Shown here one piece after another: positions 44,801 through 49,935 of a DNA stretch of 49,935 nucleotides; position 1 is the stretch's first letter, and the number at the start of each line of letters is the position of its first letter. The stretch is from Acidobacteriota bacterium (GTDB lineage Bacteria; Acidobacteriota; Vicinamibacteria; Marinacidobacterales; Marinacidobacteraceae). A program made the translations under genes and the position numbers. A model generated the notes under the pieces. That model worked only from the letters and a program-made list of their open reading frames with translations, ran no database searches and was not told the origin of the DNA. The stretch covers positions 45,001 through 94,935 of the forward strand of contig JAJEFG010000060.1 of assembly GCA_022820545.1 (NCBI GenBank), in the 5' to 3' direction.

Positions 44801-45058
44801 GGCCAGGACCACCTGCGCTGGCCGACGCAGCTTGCGGGGCGGATCCTCTACCTCGCCGGCGTGGTGGCGACGAGCGACTTCCGGCCGACCGACCAGATGC
44901 AGGAGGTCTACGAGCAGCTCCACGAGCAGGTGGAGGCCCGCGTCGCGGAGTTCGCCGGGATCGTGGGGTCGGAGCTCACCACGGTGAACAGCGCGCTCGA
45001 CGCCGCGGGGATGCCCGCCGTGGTCCGGGTGGAGGGGAAGGAGTCGGGCTCGCGCTGA
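41828..45058 (+). CDS. exported sortilin/VPS10-like BNR-repeat protein (copy 2)
   Basis: A 1076-residue paralogue of the 36.2 kb gene, sharing by eye roughly four fifths of residues across the whole length. Signal peptide LLISLALGLPAAALGQ. The same Asp-box-like propeller repeats occur (KSTDAGETWKHMG, RTVDGGETWEHVL, MTRDGGDTWTKLE, LTRDGGANWTDVT), as does the same C-terminal helical part (NEIEWLRRQVLDLKLLAEE). One insertion loop is shorter (copy 1 PYFGVDSADWSTGEVESGE versus SLAGEEAESGE here). The ATG at 41828 has GGAGG upstream. A longer in-frame reading exists upstream but is only repeat and permease relic. Divergence lies mainly in surface loops and the beta-sandwich, so the two may bind different ligands. 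Confidence 0.9.
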   Translation: MRNAMRRHGALLISLALGLPAAALGQPAPDELGGLRFRHIGPVGNRTLAVAGILGNPDIYYAGAATGGIWKTEDGGIKWRPVFDDQDVHAIGALAVSESDPNIVWAGTGETFIRANVSIGIGVFKSTDAGETWKHMGLDATARIARIVIHPTNPDIVYAASLGHAYTPQPERGIYRTVDGGETWEHVLFVDEDTGASDLIMDPNNPRILYAGMWHLELKTWERVSGGPGSGLFMTRDGGDTWTKLEGNGLPELDVGKVALCMSKADSRRVYALIETADGVSLAGEEAESGELWMTSDGAKTWTLQTHNRNLSGRNAYYARCAAAPDDPDETYFLTASYAVSLDAGKSHDLRRFEDAPGWDHHDMWIDPTDGDRQAVAHDGGVSISLNRGTSWYKIQLPIAQMYHVTVDNDIPYNVLGNRQDGPSTRGPSRAWVSGFIGGGLSRGMWHGVGGGESGFATPDPEDPNIVWSTASGAGAAGGIVTRYDERARQFRQLEVWPESTRGRPAEDLRYRFQWVFPLLISPHDRNTVYVGSQHVHRTTNGGQSWEEVSPDLTTNDKSRQTISGGLTPDNIGVEYCCVVYAIDESPVTEGVIWAGTNDGLIHLTRDGGANWTDVTANVPDMPVDGVVRNIDASRWDAGKAYMTVEAHQVGNFEPYVYRTGDFGESWTKIVNGVADSPLSYTRNVREDPVRPGLLYLGTENFLYVSFDDGDNWQRLANGLPPSPMYWIAVQEHFGDLVVGTYGRGFWIMDDVSPLQQWNDEVASSSVHLFQPRGAYRFHPITPPFAHFDDWSEGENPPYGAPINYWLAEAGADVSIEIRNAAGETIRTLEGTGEKGLNRVTWDLREEASTQAVLRTKPLFADWVTLDEERTRAGTIGRISILAPPGDYTVALKVGDTEQTAPIEVRKDPKSEGTLEDIAAQTALLRLLRADLETVVGTVNEIEWLRRQVLDLKLLAEETGRVEAIASAVDGLDGSLLAVEEQLIQLLITGTGQDHLRWPTQLAGRILYLAGVVATSDFRPTDQMQEVYEQLHEQVEARVAEFAGIVGSELTTVNSALDAAGMPAVVRVEGKESGSR

Positions 45059-45109
45059 ATCGCGGGGACGGGGGCCGGCCGAGCCTGGCGTCAGGGTTCG
45101 GCGTGGCGA

Positions 45110-46276
45110 TCAGGCGGAAAACTCGCCCTGCCAGAGGGACTCGAGAAAACCGGTGATCGGCAGGACCCGGATTTCATCGATGAGCCGCGGGACAGGCTCC
45201 CGGCAGACCAGGATCTGGTTCTTCAGCGGTGTCTCGGCCGCCAGGCGGCGCAGACCCGTCAGGTCCCGCCGGGTCACCGACGCCGTCGCCTTCACCTCGA
45301 TCGCCGTCTCGTCGCCGATCACGAAGTCCACCTCGGAACCGTCGTTCGTCCTCCAGTAGCGGAGCGGGCGCGGATCGCGGGTGTAGGCAAGCCAGGCGCT
45401 CACCTCGCAGAAGACGAGTTGCTCCAGGGCCGCACCGAACATCGGGCCGCCAGGCACGATCCGGCCGGTGGACGCCAGCGCATTGGCGACCCCGACGTCG
45501 AAGAAGAACAGCTTGGCGCGGGAAACCGGTTTGCGGCGCGCGCCCCGGGGGGCGAACGGCGGGAGCAGAGTTCCGAGCAGCGTGTCCTCGACCACCTGGA
45601 AATACTCACGGACCGTGCGGGCCGGGACGGCGGCGTCCGAGGCGAGCCGTTCAAAGACGATGGCCTGCGCGTAGCTGGCGCCGGCAGCGGTCAGGAAGCG
45701 CGAAAAGGGTTCGACTCCCCGGACCAGCCCTTCGGCTTGAACCTCGAGCCTCAGATAGTTCCCGCAGTAGGCGCGAAGGTCCTCCTCGGGTTCGTCCGAG
45801 AAGTAGATGGAGGGGATTCCGCCGACGTTGATCGCGCGCTCGAGGTCCCAATCCGGCACCTCGGCCGAAACGAACGGACAAAGGCGCCTCGTCCGGGCCC
45901 GGCCCCCGAGCAGGTTCACGCCACCCCGCCGGAGCTTGGCGGGGCTGCTCGCAGCGAGGACGAAACGAAAACCGCGACTCTCGATCAGGTCGTGCACCTC
46001 GTCCAGCAGTCGCGGGAGTTTCTGGATCTCGTAAATCACGACCGGGCCCGATGCGGGACTGGTGCCGGCAAGTTCCTGACGAAACCTCCCGGGTTCGCGC
46101 GACAGCCGCAGGAACACGTCACCCTGGAGCAGGTTGAAGAACGCGGAATCGGGAAAACTCTGCCGCAGCCAGGTGGTCTTGCCAGTCTGCCGCGGCCCGA
46201 AAAGGAATACGGAACGGCGGCGCAGGTCGCGCGCAATGTCGAGACGACGCGGTAGCGGATGCGTGTTTTCCACCAT
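45110..46276 (-). CDS. AAA+ ATPase with C-terminal DUF4143 domain (copy C)
   Basis: A 388-residue member of the AAA_14/DUF4143 family. Walker A GPRQTGKT (residues 27-34), Walker B VVIYEIQKLPRLL (Asp replaced by Tyr-Glu, a variant seen in this subgroup), sensor FVLAASSPAKLRRGG. The C-terminal domain has LEQLVFCEVSAWLAY and GSEVDFVIGDETAIEVKATA, so the Asp and Glu-x-Lys of the nuclease-like fold are intact. It belongs to a different branch from copies A and B (QTGKT start, GGIPSIYFSDEPEEDLRAYC). The ATG at 46276 follows an AT-rich region with repeated TTTTCCGCA words. Convergent with the second sortilin-like gene after 51 bases. Confidence 0.9.
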   Translation of the reverse strand: MVENTHPLPRRLDIARDLRRRSVFLFGPRQTGKTTWLRQSFPDSAFFNLLQGDVFLRLSREPGRFRQELAGTSPASGPVVIYEIQKLPRLLDEVHDLIESRGFRFVLAASSPAKLRRGGVNLLGGRARTRRLCPFVSAEVPDWDLERAINVGGIPSIYFSDEPEEDLRAYCGNYLRLEVQAEGLVRGVEPFSRFLTAAGASYAQAIVFERLASDAAVPARTVREYFQVVEDTLLGTLLPPFAPRGARRKPVSRAKLFFFDVGVANALASTGRIVPGGPMFGAALEQLVFCEVSAWLAYTRDPRPLRYWRTNDGSEVDFVIGDETAIEVKATASVTRRDLTGLRRLAAETPLKNQILVCREPVPRLIDEIRVLPITGFLESLWQGEFSA

Positions 46277-46290
46277 TCCAGCATATCAAA

Positions 46291-46337
46291 TGCGGAAAAA
46301 ACTATCTTTTCCTCATTGGATCTGCGGAAAACGGAAA
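46291..46337 (-). promoter_or_regulatory. repeated word upstream of DUF4143 gene C
   Basis: TTTTCCGCA (minus strand) occurs at 46299-46291 and 46331-46323, offset 32 bases (about three turns). TTTTCC also appears inverted at 46307-46312 and, as GTGGAAAA, inside codons 2-4 of the gene (46273-46266). TATGCT three bases before the ATG could be a -10 box for a leaderless message. Confidence 0.45.
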
Positions 46338-46457
46338 TCTGTGCGAACGGCACCGTTATCGCCAGACGGCGATCCAGGCGCCGAGGCGCGGGCGGAGGCG
46401 ATTCTCCGGTACGCGCTAAGGTCCCGCCTTCTCATTGACTAACGGGAGGACGTGGCA

Positions 46458-47561
46458 ATGGCGCAGTTCGAGGTTCCGGTGGTCCGGGTGGACCGCATCG
46501 AGGAGCATCCCGGGGCCGACGCGCTCGAGATCGCGGTGGTGCGCGGCTACCGCTGCGTCACGAAGATCGGCGCGCACCGGGCCGGCGATCTGGTCGCCTA
46601 CATCCCCGAGGACGCCATCGTCCCCGAGCCGCTCATCCGCGAGCTGCGGCTCTGGGACGAAGCGAAGGGACGGGGGATGCTGGCCGGGAAGCGCGGCGAC
46701 CGGGTGAAGGCGATCCGGCTTCGCGGCGTGGTCAGCCAGGGGCTCCTCTACCCGGTGGAGGGGCGCTCGGAGGGGGAGGACCTCGCGGAGGCGCTCGACA
46801 TCGTCAAGTACGAGCCGCCCATTCCGGTGCACATGCAGGGCGAGGTCGCCAACGTGCGCGGGCACACGCTGGCGTACGACGTCGAGAGCCTCCAGAAGTT
46901 TCCCGACGTCCTCGAAGAGGGCGAGGAGGTCGTGTTCACCGAGAAGCTCCACGGCACCTGGACCTGCTTCGGGTACTGGCCGGGGCTCGACAACCCGGAC
47001 CTCCTCGACGGCGGGACGATCATCGCCTCGAAGGGGAACAGCGACACCGGGCTCGCTTTCAAGTGGACCGACGCCAACGCGAGCAACCTCTACGTGATGA
47101 GTTTCAGGGGAGCGATGCTCGACGGCGGGCGCTGGGACCGGGTGCGGGCGGCCTGCGAGCGCAGCGGGGAGCCGATCTACATCCTCGGGGAGACGTTCGG
47201 GAAGAAGGTGCAGGACCTCGACTACGGCCAGCCGGGACGCGCGTTCCGGGTGTTCGACGTGTACATCGGCCGGCCGCGACGGGGGCGGTATCTCGACTAC
47301 GACGAGCTGCTCGCGCGGGTCAGGGGCGAGTGGGGGCTCGACACCACGCCGAAGCTCTACCGGGGGCCGTTCTCCATGGAGGCCGCGGAACGGCACCGGG
47401 ACGGGAAGACCACGTTCCGGGGCGGCCACGTGCGCGAAGGCATCGTGATCTCGCCGGTCCGGGAGCGGGAGTGTCCGGAACTGCCGGGCAATCGGGTGAA
47501 GCTGAAGTACGTCTCGCCGAAGTACCTGCTCCGCCGCGGGAACGTGACGGACTTCAACTGA
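46458..47561 (+). CDS. DraRnl-type (Rnl5) ATP-dependent RNA ligase
   Basis: A 367-residue nucleotidyltransferase that should seal RNA nicks. The N-terminal ~100 residues are an OB-like domain (RIEEHPGADALEIAVVRGYR, GDLVAYIPEDAIVP) as in the Deinococcus radiodurans ligase DraRnl. The adenylation domain carries motif I as TEKLHG (nucleophile Lys163), a motif III-like FRVFDVYIG, motif IV REGIVISPV and motif V NRVKLKYVSPKYL. The start is the ATG at 46458, which sits 7-8 bases after GGGAGG; a GTG at 46452 is too close. No RNA-repair partner (kinase, phosphatase or RtcB-type) is nearby. It is convergent with, and overlaps, the downstream hydrolase gene. Confidence 0.85.
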   Translation: MAQFEVPVVRVDRIEEHPGADALEIAVVRGYRCVTKIGAHRAGDLVAYIPEDAIVPEPLIRELRLWDEAKGRGMLAGKRGDRVKAIRLRGVVSQGLLYPVEGRSEGEDLAEALDIVKYEPPIPVHMQGEVANVRGHTLAYDVESLQKFPDVLEEGEEVVFTEKLHGTWTCFGYWPGLDNPDLLDGGTIIASKGNSDTGLAFKWTDANASNLYVMSFRGAMLDGGRWDRVRAACERSGEPIYILGETFGKKVQDLDYGQPGRAFRVFDVYIGRPRRGRYLDYDELLARVRGEWGLDTTPKLYRGPFSMEAAERHRDGKTTFRGGHVREGIVISPVRERECPELPGNRVKLKYVSPKYLLRRGNVTDFN

Positions 47562-48304
47562 GGGAAGTCCCGGCGCGCCTGTTCGCGTTGCTCGTCGAGC
47601 CACTGGACGAGCATCTGCTCGGGGACGCGGAGCACGTGTCCCTGTCCCGGGATCACCGCCAGCTCCACCTGCGCGCCGGCCGCCCGGAGGCGTTCGGCCG
47701 TGGACTCCGACCCGGTCACCCAACGCTGGTCGTGCGCCCCGACCATGAGCAGGACCGGCACCCCCGCCAACGACTCCAACGCGGACTCTCCTGAGTAACG
47801 CCCCGGCATTGCGAGGATCGCCGCCACCCGGCCAGGCATCGCGAGCGCCGCGTGGAAGACCCCGATGCCTCCCGCGGAGGCCCCGGTGAGGACGATCCTG
47901 TCCGCCGCCTCCGGAAGGTGCCGGTCGATCCAGTCCAGCAGAGCGGGCACGACGACCGGGGCGCTCTCGGCGAGTCCCGGGCCGTAGATCTCGACGCCGA
48001 CCACCGCGTAGCCGGCCGCGGGCGCCGCGTCATCCCAGTACGTTTCGACCAGCCCCGCGAGGAGGCCGGCATCGCCCGCGCCCCACGGGAAGGCCAACAC
48101 GACGCCGCGGGCGGGACCCGCCGGCGGCACCACGAGCAGATTGAGCTGGTCGCCATCGGGTAGCGGGAGCGAGACCCAGCCCTGGGGGTCCGATGGCTGC
48201 AGTCCCGGGCCGCCGCCTGTGGCGCAGGCGGGGAGCGGCGCGGCGAGGAGGGCCGTGGCGAGTACGGCCGATCCGGTTCGCAAGGCGCGGGAGGTTCCGA
48301 CCAT
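47357..48304 (-). CDS. lipoprotein alpha/beta hydrolase
   Basis: A 315-residue predicted lipoprotein: VLATALLAAPLPAC ends in a lipobox (cysteine 27). The alpha/beta-hydrolase triad is visible: Ser143 in LTGASAGGIGVF, Asp192 in MVGAHDQRW and His223 in IPGQGHVLR. It resembles dienelactone-hydrolase or esterase-like proteins without a precise match. The recognisable domain ends near residue 245; the last ~65 residues are read antisense to the 3' end of the RNA ligase gene and have no protein-like pattern. The methyltransferase gene lies 11 bases upstream on the same strand, so the two are probably one operon. Confidence 0.75.
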   Translation of the reverse strand: MVGTSRALRTGSAVLATALLAAPLPACATGGGPGLQPSDPQGWVSLPLPDGDQLNLLVVPPAGPARGVVLAFPWGAGDAGLLAGLVETYWDDAAPAAGYAVVGVEIYGPGLAESAPVVVPALLDWIDRHLPEAADRIVLTGASAGGIGVFHAALAMPGRVAAILAMPGRYSGESALESLAGVPVLLMVGAHDQRWVTGSESTAERLRAAGAQVELAVIPGQGHVLRVPEQMLVQWLDEQREQARRDFPQLKSVTFPRRSRYFGETYFSFTRLPGSSGHSRSRTGEITMPSRTWPPRNVVFPSRCRSAASMENGPR

Positions 48305-48315
48305 GGCCCTGAACC

Positions 48316-49062
48316 TCAGGCCGTCTCCAACGCCGTGCACACCCACAGGTAGGTGGCGGCGCCGTGCTCGCTGAAGGGGTAGTCGAGGCGCTCCGCTGCG
48401 AAGCCGGATTCCTCGAGCAGCCGTTCCCAGGCGCCGATCGGAAAGAGACCGGTGGTGTGGCGGTCCACCTCCACGCGCAGGGCGCCGCTGTCGCGGAAGA
48501 AGAAGACGTAGACCGTCTCGATCTCCGTGTCTCCCGGGTCCGGGTCGGTCGAGTACTCGACGTAGGTGAGTTCGGCGCCGCCCGAGCGCCGGGTCTCGTG
48601 GGCGATGTGGGGTGGCGTGAAGGTCTCGACGTAGTCGTCCGGGATGGCGAGGAAGACGCCGCCGGGACGGAGGTGCGCGCGAGCGGTCGCGAACGCGGCG
48701 CGGAGGTCGTCTTCGGTCCGCATGTAGTCGATGGCGTCGTGGATCAGCACGGCGTCGAACGTCTCGCCGAGGCGGACCGTGCGCATGTCGCCGAGGTGGT
48801 GGGTGACGCCGGGGTTCAGGCGGCGGGAGTGCGCGAGCATGGCGTCCGAGAGGTCCACCGCCGTGGCGTCGAAGTCGCCGGCGAGGTGGTGGAGGAGGTG
48901 ACCGCCGCCGGTGCCGAGTTCGAGGAGGCGTCGTCTGCCGGGGCCGAGGCGGGCGCGGAGTTCGCTGCGCAGGCGGGCGCCCTCGTCGGCGTAGTCCTCC
49001 GGGGGGCTCATGAGCGGCCAGAGGTGCGCGAGGTCGGCGTAGAGGCGGGGGCCGGAGGGCAT
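48316..49062 (-). CDS. class I SAM-dependent methyltransferase
   Basis: A 248-residue methyltransferase. Motif I is LLELGTGGGHLLHHLAG, motif II-like FDATAVDLSDAML, then LGDMRTVRLGETFDAVLIHDAIDYM (motifs III-IV) and AHLRPGGVFLAIPDD (post-motif). The N-terminal YADLAHLWPLMSPPEDYADE resembles small-molecule methyltransferases annotated near MerR or trans-aconitate types. The acceptor is unknown. The ATG at 49062 is chosen because the upstream frame runs into a dispersed repeat; no strong ribosome site is seen. It is followed after 11 bases by the lipoprotein hydrolase. Confidence 0.85.
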   Translation of the reverse strand: MPSGPRLYADLAHLWPLMSPPEDYADEGARLRSELRARLGPGRRRLLELGTGGGHLLHHLAGDFDATAVDLSDAMLAHSRRLNPGVTHHLGDMRTVRLGETFDAVLIHDAIDYMRTEDDLRAAFATARAHLRPGGVFLAIPDDYVETFTPPHIAHETRRSGGAELTYVEYSTDPDPGDTEIETVYVFFFRDSGALRVEVDRHTTGLFPIGAWERLLEESGFAAERLDYPFSEHGAATYLWVCTALETA

Positions 49063-49138
49063 GGATCGGTCAGCGTACTGCGGAGGATGGGCTGTTCCCC
49101 GATCGGCAGCGCGGTGAGGGTGTGGAACGATGAACCGC

Positions 49139-49275
49139 CCGCGGGCCTCGCGGCCCGCTGTGCCGGCTGAAGCCGGCGTTCCAAGCCGTACGTGCTGCCT
49201 CCGCTCTTGAACTCCACGCCGAGGTGGGAGCCATCTTTCCGGGTGGGGTTGTGACGTGCGCGGCGCGGAGCGCAG
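49139..49275. repeat. composite of the dispersed repeat modules, inverted relative to 39.6 kb
   Basis: Begins with GGGCCTCGCGGCCC and GCCGGCTGAAGCCGGC stems, then GTTCCAAGCCGTACG. It continues with module A on the opposite strand to 39.6 kb (CTTGAACTCCACGCCGAGGT, GGGAGCCATCTTTCCGGGTG) and ends in the first stem of another module B (TGCGCGGCGCGGAGCGC). Confidence 0.75.
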
Positions 49276-49685
49276 CCACACATTCCTCGTAAGTCGTTGT
49301 TATAGCGATCAGTTATACGAGACTCCCGAAAACGGATGGCACCTGGAGCGGCACATCCTGAACCGGCCGGCAGCCCCGAGTCTGATCGGGAAACGGCAGG
49401 AATCCGGCTCGCCTTCGAGCGACGTGGGCGGCAGTGTACGGCACCGTGAGCCGGACCGGGGAGAGCAGCGCCGGGAACGGACAGCACTTTCGGACCGCTG
49501 CCCGGCACGCCGCCATCGGGACGAGCTGGCCTTCCTCGACGATCACCGCCCGTGAGCGGACCGGAAAGCGGAGCGCCGCCGAGCAGGATCGCCGTGCCGC
49601 CAGGAGTTCCGGGCCAAGCGCGAGACCGGCCCGAACCCCGCGAGCGATGCAGGGCTGCGGGGCCATCTTCGGGGCCACGGTTGGA

Positions 49686-49727
49686 GTAGCGGAAGTCAAC
49701 CCCCCCTTCCGCTACGACTTCCGCTAC
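49686..49727 (+). repeat. tight array of a CTTCCGCTAC word
   Basis: GTAGCGGAAG (49686-49695) and CTTCCGCTAC (49706-49715) form a 10-bp stem with a C-rich 10-base loop. A third copy in direct orientation follows at 49718-49727, and a fourth at 49888-49897 lies inside the next element. Confidence 0.65.
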
Positions 49728-49822
49728 CCCGCGGTCGCCAACGTGGTTCGCGGGAGCCGTTGGCGCCGTTGCGGTTGGTCGCCTGCCGGCGAATCCGCTC
49801 TCCGCCTTTGGGGCGTCGAGCG

Positions 49823-49920
49823 GGGCTGGGAGCGACCCCCCTCCGATCCACGGATCTACGGTCCCGAGACGCACGGTCGTGCTAGCACTTCCGCTACGGC
49901 TCGGAGGTCGCTCCCAGCCC
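49823..49920. repeat. 98-base palindromic element
   Basis: GGGCTGGGAGCGACC (49823-49837) and GGTCGCTCCCAGCCC (49906-49920) are perfect 15-bp inverted ends. A second pair, CTCCGA / TCGGAG, lies just inside them. The interior carries one CTTCCGCTAC word. Size and symmetry fit a miniature inverted-repeat element or a long hairpin RNA. Confidence 0.55.
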
Positions 49921-49935
49921 GCGCCTGCGGCGCGA

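Larger units (their letters stand above)
49276..49935. other. non-coding right end of the window
   Basis: About 660 bases. The frames in it (for example plus 49256-49555 and minus 49313-49699) have no recognisable domain, no ribosome site, and an Arg/Ala/Pro-rich composition typical of spurious frames in GC-rich DNA. The right part holds the repeats listed at 49.69 and 49.82 kb. I see nothing else to report. Confidence 0.55.

Overview
The window is GC-rich, densely coded bacterial chromosome. The first ~285 bases are the 5' end of a 16S rRNA gene read on the minus strand. That 16S sequence, a Cna-type carboxypeptidase-regulatory-like TonB receptor, and two sortilin/VPS10-type BNR-repeat exoproteins point to an uncultured Acidobacteriota. 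I place the phylum with moderate confidence and cannot resolve the class.

Layout. 1-3.6 kb (minus): purM-purN-tyrS, then rrs. 3.7-8 kb (plus): an exported aminopeptidase P, an MFS transporter and a DUF6880-like protein. 8-12.3 kb (minus): two coupled lipoproteins, one a displaced FAH/hydratase-fold enzyme, then a TonB receptor ending at a strong terminator. 12.6-17.6 kb: a TPR protein, argG-argH, and a rhomboid protease. 17.8-22.6 kb (minus): an exo/endonuclease-phosphatase, a SNF2 ATPase and a SWIM-type partner that has lost its zinc ligands, in one apparent operon. 22.7-24.8 kb: a DUF4143 ATPase and a VapBC pair. 24.8-32.9 kb (minus): a SolA-like oxidase; an ABC exporter with two DUF3526-type permeases behind a small CxxC/His-rich membrane protein; an acyl-CoA dehydrogenase homologue with the active site of a 3-sulfinopropionyl-CoA desulfinase; and a beta-lactamase-fold lipoprotein. 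33-34.2 kb: a second VapBC pair between two copies of a degenerate repeat, then tRNA-Ser(CGA) and tadA. 34.9-45.1 kb: an APC permease followed by two near-identical sortilin-like genes, separated by repeats and a second DUF4143 ATPase. 45.1-49.1 kb: a third DUF4143 ATPase, a DraRnl-type RNA ligase, a lipoprotein hydrolase and a methyltransferase. 49.1-49.9 kb is non-coding and palindrome-rich.

Three threads link the regions. (1) A modular, nested-palindrome repeat family recurs in the gaps between genes and appears to have been captured as the C-terminus of ArgH. (2) Three solitary DUF4143 ATPases each carry their own short repeated word around the start codon, which suggests autoregulation or self-recognition. 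(3) The two sortilin-like genes arose by a segmental duplication that carried the tail of the permease gene, now a short in-frame relic. The strongest single functional lead is the desulfinase-like acyl-CoA dehydrogenase.
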